A stretch of 64,000 bases of DNA from Panacibacter ginsenosidivorans (GCF_007971225.1 NZ_CP042435.1:558001-622000), one strand, 5' to 3'. Shown: positions 54,149-62,453, counted from the stretch's first letter. Notes: generated by a model not told the origin, from the letters alone. Numbers and translations are program-made.

Positions 54149-54592
54149 GATGTAAATTTTTGTTTTAAATAAAGAATGAATCGTTTTTGAAGCAGGAGTA
54201 AAAAAATGATAGCAATGTATGAGACAACAGGGAAATCAAAAAGATTAACGCAGTTTAAAATTGATTCAGGAAAAATACTTTATTTTAATATCGTTAACAT
54301 TGAACATAATTATTTTTTGGTTACAAGCCATCGCGTTTCATGGCATCTTCTTTGCGTCGCACTCTTGTACACTATAATATTGTGCGGCGTAACCCTACAA
54401 AGATTTACTAAAAAATATTTGTAACGAACCTAAAAACTTCATTTCCAAACACTACATTTTTATCGTTCATGTAATGGGTAAAATCAAATAAAAAAAATGA
54501 TTTTTTTCAGTAAAACTATCTTACATTTAGTATAGCATTTCACACCCCGACGAACCGCCGAGGAATTTTATCACCTTTTAAAATTTAATCCA
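54149..54592. other. Gene-free stretch between the lipoprotein and coiled-coil genes
   Basis: AT-rich. It holds one A-type repeat (core 54351-54370) with a degenerate inverted partner (TTGTGCGGCGTAAC near 54381) and a short GxxExxY-type repeat end (TTTAATCCAATGGTTCAGAC) at 54584-54603. No credible gene. Confidence 0.5.
54335..54395. repeat. Dispersed intergenic unit, A type with degenerate partner
   Basis: The core TTTGCGTCGCACTCTTGTAC is at 54351-54370. It is followed at once by the weak inverted copy TTGTGCGGCGTAAC. Confidence 0.75.
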
Positions 54593-54988
54593 ATGGTTCA
54601 GACAGACATCTCACAGCTCTCAAAGGAGTGTAATCAATGGAGAGAGAGTTTACATTCCTTAAGAGATGAGTTTAACAAGCTCAAACACGAACTTCAGAAT
54701 GTTGCTAACAAAGCCCTCTCCAAAGATCAGTTAACAGGCCTCGAACACTACCAAAATCAACTCCACATCCAACTCATCAACATCCACGATCTTAAGCAGG
54801 CTGTTAAATCTCACGACAAAAAAGTCCAATTCGAAGTCTCGGAAAATCAAGGAAACATTACTGACGATACTTACGCAGAACATGAACATCTTTATGATGA
54901 ATATCATTCTTTGCAAAATATGCTGGATGAATTACGCACAGATTTTTACCAGTATGTAAGAAGTATTGCAACAGCAAATTATAATTAA
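54593..54988 (+). CDS. Hypothetical coiled-coil protein
   Basis: A 131-residue protein made almost entirely of heptad-like helices (LHSLRDEFNKLKHELQNVANK and LQNMLDELRTDFYQYVRS). There is no signal peptide and no known domain. The first residues MVQT coincide with the ATGGTTCAGAC end found in the GxxExxY repeat at 45897. It is flanked by repeat units. The function is unknown. Confidence 0.75.
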   Translation: MVQTDISQLSKECNQWRESLHSLRDEFNKLKHELQNVANKALSKDQLTGLEHYQNQLHIQLINIHDLKQAVKSHDKKVQFEVSENQGNITDDTYAEHEHLYDEYHSLQNMLDELRTDFYQYVRSIATANYN

Positions 54989-55138
54989 CGATTGCACGAT
55001 TGCTTGTGCAACGGCACAAAGCCCTTCTCCGGAATTAAAGATTACGGGTAAAAGAATTTATAGACTGGACCTTTTTATTTATTGAAACTGTATCAACATA
55101 GAGATAGTGTTGTATTCCTGTTTACGCGCATACAAAGC

Positions 55139-55200
55139 GTACAAGAGTGCGACGCAACGAAAGCATTATAGTAGCAATACAGCCTGGCTCAAAAAATATC
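55139..55200 (-). repeat. Dispersed intergenic unit, A type, single
   Basis: The core is at 55139-55158 with its outer end CAGCCTGGCTCAAAAAATA at about 55183-55200, facing the EF-G-like gene 55 bp on. Confidence 0.88.
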
Positions 55201-55255
55201 CGTAATAGATAATACTGGTGAAATATATTTTATCACTATTAAAAAATTATTTGCC

Positions 55256-57391
55256 ATGGCTGAATTTGATACCTCACACGTAAAAAGCATTGTCTTGCTG
55301 GGCCACGCAGGCTCTGGTAAGACAACATTGGCGGAGTGCATGCTCTATGAAGCTGGACTAATTAACCGCCGCGGAACAATTGCCGAACGGAACACCGTAG
55401 GAGATTACCACGAGCTTGAACAGGAACGTGGTAATTCTATTTTTAGCAAGCTCATGCACACTAAATGGCGCGGTTACAAGATCAACATAATTGATACACC
55501 GGGTTATGATGATTTTGTTGGCGAAGTTATTTCTGCATTGCGCGTTGCTGATACTGGCGTTATGCTATTGAACGCCGTTATGGGTGTTGAAGTTACTACC
55601 GATATTATCTGGGATTATACAGAGCAGTTTAAAACACCGATGATCTTTGCAGTAAATAAACTGGATGATGACCGTGCAGATTTTGACCGAACAGTTGCAG
55701 AAGCAAAAAATCATTTCGGAAATAAAGTGTTGGTGGTGCAATACCCAAGACAACAAGGTGCTGGCTTCCATGAGATCATTGATGTGCTGCGTATGACCAT
55801 GTATAAGTTTCGTGATACAGGTGGTAAACCTGATAAATTACCTATACCCGATGAAGAAAAAGCAAGGGCAGAAGAGTTGCACAAAGAACTGATTGAAGCT
55901 ATTGCCAGCAATGATGAATTTCTGATGGAAAAATATTTTGATAAGGGAGAGTTAGATGAAGATGATATGAAGATGGGCTTGAAAAAAGCCATGATCAATC
56001 ACGACTTGTTTCCACTCTTCTGTTTATCTGCAGAACGCAATATGGGCAGCGGACGTTTGATGGGTTTTATAGACAATGTTTGCCCTAGCGCCAACGAAAT
56101 GCCATCACAAATAACAAGAACCGGGAACATACTTCCATGTGATGCCAATGGCCCTGCATGCATCTTTGTTTACAAGACAGTGAGCGAACCACATGTTGGT
56201 GAACTATCTTATTTCAAAGTATATTCAGGCACAGTTAAGAGTGGGATGGAACTGGAAAATGAAACAACTGGTGTAAGTGAAAAGATCAATCAGTTGTTCA
56301 TGGTAGAAGGCAACAAACGTATTAACACAAATGAATTGGTTGCAGGTGATATTGGTGCAACACTTAAGCTTAGAAACACGCATGTAAACAATACATTGCA
56401 CATAAAAGGGAAGAACTATGAATTAACCCCAATCGAATTTCCTTTGCCAAATATGACGGTTGCCATTGAAACAATTAAGAAAGGCGAAGAAGAGAAATTA
56501 TCCGTTGCATTACACCAGTTAAGAGAAGAAGATCCAACAATTATTATCGAACATTCTCAGGAATTAAAACAATTACTGATACATTGCCAGGGCGATATGC
56601 ATCTTGCAGTTGCCAAATGGAAAATTGAACACAATCATAAACTTGAAGTAAGGTTTACCAAACCAAGAATTCCTTACCGCGAAACGATACGTAAAATGGC
56701 CGATGCAAGTTATCGTCACAAAAAACAAAGTGGCGGTGCTGGCCAGTTTGGTGAAGTATTTATGCGTATTGAGCCATGGCATGAAGGCATGCCCGAACCT
56801 GCGGGTTTAAATGTACGTGGCCGGGATACTTATCCATTAGACTGGGGTGGTAATCTTGTGTTCTATAATTGTATTGTTGGCGGTGCCATCGATACACGTT
56901 TTCTTCCATCTGTTCTAAAAGGTGTGATGGAAAAAATGCAGACCGGGCCGCTTACCGGTTCTTATGTACGTGATGTGCGTGTATGTGTATATGATGGAAA
57001 GATGCATCCTGTTGACAGCAATGATATTTCCTTCAAGATAGCCGGCCTGCAGGCATTCAGGCAGGCATTCCAGCAGGCTGATCCACAAATACTTGAACCC
57101 ATTTACCAGGTAGAAGTATTATGTCCTGATGATATTACCGGCGCTGTAATGGGCGATCTGCAAACACGCAGGGCAATCGTTGAAGGCATAGATGCAGAAG
57201 GGCATTTTCAAAAGATCATTGCCAAAGTGCCGCTTGCAGAAATGGAAGGTTATTCCTCATCACTGCGCAGCATTACGCAGGGCCGCGCCAAATTCAAAAG
57301 TAAATTTCATGAATATGCTGCTGTGCCTTACGACCTGCAACGCAAGCTTATTGATGAATATAGTAAAGCGGAGAAAGAAGAATTGGTTTAG
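55256..57391 (+). CDS. Elongation factor G paralogue (EF-G2-like) with altered G3 motif
   Basis: A 711-residue protein with the full EF-G domain order: GTPase, domain II, III, IV (RHKKQSGGAGQFGEV) and V (EVLCPDDITGAVMGDL). The nucleotide motifs are G1 GHAGSGKTT, G4 NKLD and G5 LSA. G3 reads DTPGYDDF instead of DTPGHVDF, so the His that activates water in translational GTPases is replaced by Tyr. A GTPase-poor second EF-G is known in Bacteroides (EF-G2), which fits. It therefore is likely not the main elongation factor. It is a single gene, ended by a hairpin. Confidence 0.9.
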   Translation: MAEFDTSHVKSIVLLGHAGSGKTTLAECMLYEAGLINRRGTIAERNTVGDYHELEQERGNSIFSKLMHTKWRGYKINIIDTPGYDDFVGEVISALRVADTGVMLLNAVMGVEVTTDIIWDYTEQFKTPMIFAVNKLDDDRADFDRTVAEAKNHFGNKVLVVQYPRQQGAGFHEIIDVLRMTMYKFRDTGGKPDKLPIPDEEKARAEELHKELIEAIASNDEFLMEKYFDKGELDEDDMKMGLKKAMINHDLFPLFCLSAERNMGSGRLMGFIDNVCPSANEMPSQITRTGNILPCDANGPACIFVYKTVSEPHVGELSYFKVYSGTVKSGMELENETTGVSEKINQLFMVEGNKRINTNELVAGDIGATLKLRNTHVNNTLHIKGKNYELTPIEFPLPNMTVAIETIKKGEEEKLSVALHQLREEDPTIIIEHSQELKQLLIHCQGDMHLAVAKWKIEHNHKLEVRFTKPRIPYRETIRKMADASYRHKKQSGGAGQFGEVFMRIEPWHEGMPEPAGLNVRGRDTYPLDWGGNLVFYNCIVGGAIDTRFLPSVLKGVMEKMQTGPLTGSYVRDVRVCVYDGKMHPVDSNDISFKIAGLQAFRQAFQQADPQILEPIYQVEVLCPDDITGAVMGDLQTRRAIVEGIDAEGHFQKIIAKVPLAEMEGYSSSLRSITQGRAKFKSKFHEYAAVPYDLQRKLIDEYSKAEKEELV

Positions 57392-57406
57392 TTATTACCT
57401 ATACTC

Positions 57407-57440
57407 AAAAAAGTGCTCTCAAAGTTTGGGGGCATTTTGT
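57407..57440 (+). terminator. Terminator of the EF-G-like gene
   Basis: A stem using G-T pairs (AAAGTGCTCTCAAA with TTTGGGGGCATTTT) is followed by TTTTGTTTTA. Confidence 0.75.
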
Positions 57441-57900
57441 TTTATGTACTTAACTGCTTTGCTACTATTAAGCTTTCGTTGTGTCACTCACTTATACGCT
57501 TTGTTCCTTATTGAACATTAAAAAATATGCATGCTATAAAAAATAAAGCCCGCCTATGAATAAGCAGGCTTATAACCAATTCTTGAAAACATACCTTTGA
57601 TGTACTAGATCAAAGTAGTAATACAAAGGAATTACAATCATGGTTGTTGCACAATAGACACATGTCTGAATGTATTGTAATTATTTTTTTACACTGTTTG
57701 TAGTATAATCATTACAAAGTATACTTAAGCAATTGTAAACAAGCAATATAGAAAATGATTGCTCCTGTTCATAAACATTAGCTTCTGAAAATATTCCTGA
57801 TAAATGACGATGTTATATATTGCTGCATAATAAACTGGACGTTGAAGTGTGCGACGCAACAGGCGTTGATAATATTGTAAAAGCTGAGTTCATAAAATTT
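57441..57900. repeat. Dispersed intergenic unit, B/A inverted pair, long centre
   Basis: The outer end TTTTATGTACTTAACTGC is at about 57440, the B core (one change) at 57478-57497, and the A core at 57841-57860 with its outer end towards the start at 57920. Confidence 0.8.
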
Positions 57901-57919
57901 CTCTTTTAAACTTATACGC
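57441..57919. other. Gene-free stretch with hairpins, possible small RNA
   Basis: It holds a B/A repeat pair at its ends, a hairpin AAGCCCGC / GCAGGCTT (57546-57571, one mismatch), a 7-bp stem CTTTGAT / ATCAAAG (57595-57615), and AATTACAAT / ATTGTAATT (57630-57638 with 57674-57682) followed by seven T at 57684. The last could end a short transcript. Confidence 0.5.
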
Positions 57920-58954
57920 ATGAAAAAATATATTTTATCAATTTTATTTTTTACAAGTATTGTAAGTGCCATTGCTCAGCAGAACGGCAATAAGAAATTT
58001 GCATTGGTAATACATGGAGGCGCCGGCACTATTTTAAAAAGTCAGATGACACCTGAAAAAGAAAAACTATACACACAGGGTTTGAACGATGCATTAACTG
58101 CGGGCAATGATATACTGGCAAAAGGAGGAACCGCACTGGATGCAGTTCTTGCAGCAATAAAAGTGTTAGAAGACAACCCATTGTTTAATGCAGGTAAAGG
58201 AGCAGTATTTACAAATGAAGGGAGGAATGAAATGGATGCAGCAATTATGGATGGAAGCAATTTAAAAGCCGGTTCAGTTGCGGGTGTTACTACTATAAAA
58301 AATCCTATTACAGCAGCAAGGGCTGTTATGGATAAAAGTGAACATGTAATGATGACGGGAAAAGGTGCAGAAAAATTTGCGCAGCAATCAGGTTGTACCA
58401 TTGTTGATCCCTCTTATTTTTTTACAAAGGAAAGATGGGATGCGTTGCAAAAAATAAAAGCAGAAGATTCAACTAAAACGTTGCTTGATCATGACTCATC
58501 AAAAGCTCTACTTAAACAACCAGGCAACAGAGATTATAAGTATGGAACAGTTGGCTGTGTAGCATTAGACATGTATGGCAATCTTGCTGCCGGTACCAGT
58601 ACAGGTGGCATGACAAACAAAAAATTTGGCCGTGTGGGTGATGCGCCAATTATTGGTGCAGGTACTTATGCCAACAATGCAACATGCGCCATCAGTTGTA
58701 CAGGTTGGGGTGAATTTTATATTCGTCTGGTAATGGCAAAAACTATCAGTGACAGAATGGAACTGGCGCATCAAAGTTTAAAAGATGCATCTGATGAAAT
58801 GATTATGAAACAGCTTGGTGCACTTGGAGGAGACGGCGGTATGATTGCTATTGATAAAGATGGGAACATTGCCATGCCCTTTAATACAGAAGGGATGTAC
58901 AGGGCATACATTACATCTGAAGGAAAGAAAGAAATAAAAATTTATAAAGAATAA
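57920..58954 (+). CDS. Isoaspartyl peptidase / type III L-asparaginase precursor, exported
   Basis: A 344-residue Ntn hydrolase. The precursor cleaves itself before the catalytic Thr in DYKYGTVGCVALD, giving alpha and beta chains. The alpha-chain start FALVIHGGAGTI and the substrate loop GRVGDAPIIGAGTYA are typical. It removes isoaspartyl residues from peptides and hydrolyses asparagine. A signal peptide (LSILFFTSIVSAIAQ) indicates export. It is a single gene, converging with a small membrane-protein gene. Confidence 0.94.
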   Translation: MKKYILSILFFTSIVSAIAQQNGNKKFALVIHGGAGTILKSQMTPEKEKLYTQGLNDALTAGNDILAKGGTALDAVLAAIKVLEDNPLFNAGKGAVFTNEGRNEMDAAIMDGSNLKAGSVAGVTTIKNPITAARAVMDKSEHVMMTGKGAEKFAQQSGCTIVDPSYFFTKERWDALQKIKAEDSTKTLLDHDSSKALLKQPGNRDYKYGTVGCVALDMYGNLAAGTSTGGMTNKKFGRVGDAPIIGAGTYANNATCAISCTGWGEFYIRLVMAKTISDRMELAHQSLKDASDEMIMKQLGALGGDGGMIAIDKDGNIAMPFNTEGMYRAYITSEGKKEIKIYKE

Positions 58955-58970
58955 ACAGTTACTTTCTAAA

Positions 58971-59105
58971 TTATAAAATTCTTTTTTTATCAGCCTGCTT
59001 TTCAATGTAAATCGCTCTTCCAAGTCCGGCGCTTATTAATATGATGCTTACTAAAATCATTTTTCTAAATTGTTTATACAAATAGAACAAGAAAAAGTAT
59101 GCCAT
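58971..59105 (-). CDS. Small membrane protein (44 residues)
   Basis: A short minus-strand frame encodes two hydrophobic parts (MAYFFLFYLYKQFRK and ILVSIILISAGLGRAIYIEK) and a basic end (KQADKKRIL). Composition fits a real small inner-membrane protein, though an internal Met 16 codons in is an equally good start. It converges with the isoaspartyl peptidase gene. No family is recognised. Confidence 0.45.
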   Translation of the reverse strand: MAYFFLFYLYKQFRKMILVSIILISAGLGRAIYIEKQADKKRIL

Positions 59106-59218
59106 AAAATAAGCAGTTGATTCAATTAACAAATCATTGGTATGAATTGAGTTTTTTTTCTAAAAATCTATTATTCGAAGGCAAATTGCTTTCCCCGAAA
59201 GCTCGGTTACCAGATGCA

Positions 59219-59275
59219 GTTGAAGAGTGCGACGCAACGAAAGCTTTAATATTATCAGGAAGCCGGGCTCAAAAT
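59219..59275 (-). repeat. Dispersed intergenic unit, A type, single
   Basis: The core (one change) is at 59219-59238. The outer end GAAGCCGGGCTCAAAA stops one base before the stop codon of the sialate O-acetylesterase gene. Confidence 0.88.
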
Positions 59276-60681
59276 TACTTTTCGGTTTTGCTTGTATCCA
59301 ACTCCCAATCATCTGTTCTGAAAGGCGCCACCGGTAAGCCTTCCTTACTAAATAAATTTCCTACACCTGCGTTGGAAAAAGAGAAGCGAACTGCTACTGG
59401 TTGAGGCACTTCTTTAGCAGAAACAATGAGTTTATTGTTTTCGATTTTTGCAATGGCCGGATAAAATATTTTATCTGCACCGGCAATATAAAGCGCGGTA
59501 ATATTTTTGTCTTTTGCCATTAAACCATTGGGTGCATTATCGAATGAAATAATGGCTTTGTCTTTTTGCACTTCCATACTTTTATACATAGGGCTTTTGT
59601 AAGTGATACCTTCTTTGTGATACGTTTCTGCCAAAGCCCAATTGGCAAGCCTGTAGCCAACATCGTGTTTATTTTTTGGATGAATATCTGTGGTGTCATT
59701 TACAAGATCTGTAGTAACAACCATCCCAACATTTTCATGCGCCATTACTTTTGTTTGCTGCTCACGTATAATGCTGCCGATATAATTATTACCATAAGTA
59801 AAAGGAGCTATCTGCACATAATAAAAAGGAATGTCTTTATTCCATGCTTTGCGCCATGAGTCGATCATTGTTGTAAATAATTTACCATAAGTGTTTGGGG
59901 CAATTGTATTACCTTCTCCCTGGTACCATATAGCACCTGCAATTGAAAAATTAGTAACAGGTGCCAACATACCATTGAAAGTTGCACCGGGTGTTAATGG
60001 CCACCAATCGTATGGTTGCTGCTTTGCCGCAGAAGCTTTTAATTCGGGATCATTATTGACTAGTTCGGCAGGCGTCCATACTTCTGCAGGAGTGCCACCC
60101 CAGTTGGCATTGATAAGACCTATGGGCACATTCAGATCTGCATTTAATTTCTTACCAAAGAAATAACCCACTGCGCTAAAAGGCTTGAGTGTATTGGAAT
60201 CGCAGAGGGTCCATTGCGCTTTTGTATCATCCTGTGGTGTTGATGATGTTGTTTTAGGAATATAAAAGAAACGGATATTTTTATTGGCACAGGTTGGCAG
60301 CTCAGCTTTTAAATCTGGCAAACCCCATTGCTCATTCATTTCCATATTTGACTGACCGGAACAGATCCACACTTCACCTATCAATACATTATCAAGTACA
60401 ACTGTATTCTGTCCTTTAAATGTAATTGTGTAAGGCCCGCCAGCAGTGGGTGTTTGCACCATTAGTTGCCAGTTGGCATCTCTTGTGGCTTTTACTGAAT
60501 CTGTTTTATTATTCCATGAAGTGGTGATGTAGATCATTTCTGCAGGTGCTGCCCAGCCCCACAACTTTACATTGCTTTGTTGTTGCAGCACCATATTACT
60601 GCTCAACACTGCAGGTAATTGAATATTAGCAAAGGAAATATTTACAACAAAAAGAAAGGCAACCGTAAGAAATTTTTTCAT
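59275..60681 (-). CDS. Sialate O-acetylesterase-like SGNH hydrolase, exported
   Basis: A 468-residue enzyme. The start at 60681 gives the signal peptide MKKFLTVAFLFVVNISFA; an in-frame Met 13 codons upstream is less likely. The SGNH-type nucleophile block is in WICSGQSNMEM, the Asn/Gly block in LINANWGGTPAE, followed by IWYQGEGN, and the catalytic Asp/His near IHPKNKHDVG. It removes acetyl groups from sialic acids or plant sugars in the periplasm. It is a single gene with a repeat at its 3' end. Confidence 0.92.
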   Translation of the reverse strand: MKKFLTVAFLFVVNISFANIQLPAVLSSNMVLQQQSNVKLWGWAAPAEMIYITTSWNNKTDSVKATRDANWQLMVQTPTAGGPYTITFKGQNTVVLDNVLIGEVWICSGQSNMEMNEQWGLPDLKAELPTCANKNIRFFYIPKTTSSTPQDDTKAQWTLCDSNTLKPFSAVGYFFGKKLNADLNVPIGLINANWGGTPAEVWTPAELVNNDPELKASAAKQQPYDWWPLTPGATFNGMLAPVTNFSIAGAIWYQGEGNTIAPNTYGKLFTTMIDSWRKAWNKDIPFYYVQIAPFTYGNNYIGSIIREQQTKVMAHENVGMVVTTDLVNDTTDIHPKNKHDVGYRLANWALAETYHKEGITYKSPMYKSMEVQKDKAIISFDNAPNGLMAKDKNITALYIAGADKIFYPAIAKIENNKLIVSAKEVPQPVAVRFSFSNAGVGNLFSKEGLPVAPFRTDDWELDTSKTEK

Positions 60682-60784
60682 GTGCAATTTTTTATGTGTA
60701 ACAAGATACGAATGAATCAATCAATTGCTTTTATATATGCCTGTATTAGAAGTGAAATTAATATATTGAATGGAATTTATTCTA

Positions 60785-60815
60785 AGTCTCCCTTTAGGGA
60801 GATTTAGAGGGTTGA
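60785..60815. repeat. CCCTTTAGGG-type repeat at the end of the dipeptidase gene
   Basis: TCTCCCTTTAGGGAGATTTA followed by GAGGG. The tail supplies the last codons and the stop of the minus-strand dipeptidase. Confidence 0.7.
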
Positions 60816-61463
60816 AAAAGGAATATTACCAATATGATAATGCTCCCATCCATTAAAATCATAATGCCACCATTCATAGGGATAAACTGTAAACCCATTT
60901 GCTTCCATTTTTGAACGTAGCAGGTCACGCATTTTGCGCTGTTGATCTGTGCCTCCTTTATAATCGGGATAAGAACGCTCACTCATTTCATCATATACGC
61001 CGGTCATTTCAATTTCTTTACCCGTAGCAAGATCATATAAACTAAGATCAACTGCACAACCTCGGTTATGTCTTGAACCTTTTTTGGGATCTGCAACAAA
61101 CTTTTTATTTTCTTCCGAAGTAATGTCCCAAAATAATTTTGTTACGCTCCATGGTCTGTAACCATCGAAAACCAATAAACCATAACCCAATGGTTTTAGT
61201 GCTGCATTTATTTTTACCAAAGCCTCTGCTGCAGGGCGTTGCAGAAAAGCCCTTGCTTCCGCATATACAGGCCTGCCCACAAGGTTATTACTAGTTGCAT
61301 AACGAATATCTAATTTGATCGTTGAGTCAAGTTTTATTAATTCCACAAGGTCTGTTTGTTTGAAATCGCCTGTTTCCTGTGGTGGTTTTGCAGCGCAACT
61401 TATAAGCAATACACTAATAAAAAATAAAATAAATAATTGTTGCAGCTTTAAGCGTTGAAACAT
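60804..61463 (-). CDS. D-alanyl-D-alanine dipeptidase (VanX/DdpX family) lipoprotein
   Basis: A 219-residue zinc peptidase. The Zn ligands are in SRHNRGCAVDLSLYD (SxHxxGxAxD) and the Glu-His pair in YPYEWWHYDF. The lipobox VLLISCAAKPP places it in the envelope, where it would cleave D-Ala-D-Ala released from cell-wall turnover. Outside van clusters it is not evidence of vancomycin resistance. The last residues (FSTL) are encoded by a CCCTTTAGGG repeat. Upstream is an A-type repeat unit about 25 bp from the start. Confidence 0.93.
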   Translation of the reverse strand: MFQRLKLQQLFILFFISVLLISCAAKPPQETGDFKQTDLVELIKLDSTIKLDIRYATSNNLVGRPVYAEARAFLQRPAAEALVKINAALKPLGYGLLVFDGYRPWSVTKLFWDITSEENKKFVADPKKGSRHNRGCAVDLSLYDLATGKEIEMTGVYDEMSERSYPDYKGGTDQQRKMRDLLRSKMEANGFTVYPYEWWHYDFNGWEHYHIGNIPFSTL

Positions 61464-61487
61464 GATATGATCGTTTACAGTAAAGAT

Positions 61488-61546
61488 AAGTTATGAGCCG
61501 GGCATTTGGATAAGCATGATGCTTTTGTTGCGTCGCACACTTGTAC
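61488..61546 (+). repeat. Dispersed intergenic unit, A type, single
   Basis: The outer end GTTATGAGCCGGGCATTTGG is at 61490-61509 and the core at 61527-61546. The outer end faces the start of the minus-strand dipeptidase. Confidence 0.88.
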
Positions 61547-61581
61547 GATTATAACTTATTGAACTTTCATAGAAGCGAAGT

Positions 61582-61633
61582 TAAGGTGCGTATGCCACGC
61601 ACCTGGGCGGAGGATTGTCCTAACGACAATCCA
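61582..61633. repeat. Two consecutive perfect hairpins
   Basis: AGGTGCG / CGCACCT (7 bp, 7-nt loop) near 61584-61604, then GGATTGTC / GACAATCC (8 bp, 5-nt loop) near 61612-61632. They lie in the coding frame of a small protein. Confidence 0.6.
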
Positions 61634-61762
61634 AAATGTATAACGATTAAAGGATTGGTTTTCAATAAAGGTAAAAAATATTACATTGCGTATAATGACG
61701 TCAATAAAGGCGTTGGTGGCAATTGTATCGTGACACTTCCTAAGTTTTCAAAACAAGTTTGA
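61592..61762 (+). CDS. Hypothetical small protein
   Basis: A 56-residue frame from ATG 61592; a longer version from TTG 61541 would start inside a repeat unit. It contains ITIKGLVFNKGKKYYIAYND and ends VTLPKFSKQV, which looks like real coding sequence. The first 20 residues (PRTWAEDCPNDNP) come from the double hairpin at 61582-61633, so the true N-terminus may be lost. No family recognised. Confidence 0.4.
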   Translation: MPRTWAEDCPNDNPKCITIKGLVFNKGKKYYIAYNDVNKGVGGNCIVTLPKFSKQV

Positions 61763-61790
61763 CAAGACACTAAATTTTCCTTAAACTCTA

Positions 61791-62252
61791 ATGCAGAAAA
61801 CGGACGAGTTCATAGCAAATAGATTGACATGGAAGGCAAAGAAATATGAATTGCCGACCAAGTTTGCATTTTTCTTTACTGACCTGTCGCCAAATCTTCA
61901 AGACTATTTGAACACTCAAGTGGACAAAGAAAAAAGTGGAACGCCAGTTCTGTTTTTTACCAAGCCGACAAAGGAGTGGACATTGGTTTGCACAAGACAA
62001 GTTGTTTGTAATGACAATGAAAAAATATTTAGACTAAACTTTAGCGACATAAGAAATTTTCGTCCGACTGCCTTTGAAAAATATGGTAATAATAAAATTA
62101 GTTTGCAAGATGCAAGAAAAACAGAATGGCACGAAGTGACCGTTATTGACTATGCCGACAATAAACATATTTTTCATGCAGACAAAGGGAGCGACTTAAT
62201 TGCATTGTGGAATATTTTATTAATGGCAGCAAGGATTTACGACCGACAATAA
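61791..62252 (+). CDS. Hypothetical protein
   Basis: A 153-residue protein without signal peptide or membrane helices. The middle (PVLFFTKPTKEWTLVCTRQV and FSDIRNF) and the C-terminus (DKGSDLIALWNILLMAARI) look like a compact PH-like or similar small fold, but I cannot assign it. It lies just before attC-like inverted repeats in an accessory region, as small cassette genes often do. Confidence 0.65.
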   Translation: MQKTDEFIANRLTWKAKKYELPTKFAFFFTDLSPNLQDYLNTQVDKEKSGTPVLFFTKPTKEWTLVCTRQVVCNDNEKIFRLNFSDIRNFRPTAFEKYGNNKISLQDARKTEWHEVTVIDYADNKHIFHADKGSDLIALWNILLMAARIYDRQ

Positions 62253-62337
62253 ACAACTGCCACCAACAAAAGTATTGCTGCAAGTGGGGCGGGGCGTTGA
62301 AACAATCGGCTGCAAATCGCTGTCAGCAACGGTTTGG

Positions 62338-62453
62338 GCTAACGTTAATAATTTAGCTTTAGTTCTTAACTTCAACTTTTAAAACAATATTAAGCTGCAG
62401 TTCGGGCTCGACATTATAAAATATCCCACCTGCAGCAATACCGATTCGTTAGC
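62338..62453. repeat. attC-like nested inverted repeat
   Basis: Outer arms GCTAACG (62338-62344) and CGTTAGC (62447-62453), and inner arms GCTGCAG (62394-62400) and CTGCAGC (62430-62436). The R''/L''...L'/R' layout and the GTTAG cores recall attC recombination sites of integrons; the match to the strict consensus is partial. Confidence 0.45.

Noticed and set aside
54206-54424. 72-residue plus-strand frame
   Set aside because: It runs through a repeat unit and ends at random; no coding character.
60804-61463. Vancomycin resistance
   Set aside because: The VanX-type dipeptidase stands alone, without vanH, vanA or regulators; a cell-wall recycling role is more likely.
1745-61546. CRISPR array
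   Set aside because: The repeated unit occurs singly or as inverted pairs on both strands, hundreds of bases apart, and has no regular spacers.
1745-61546. The dispersed units as transcription terminators
   Set aside because: They carry no T run, many lie just before start codons, and real terminators with other sequences are found separately.
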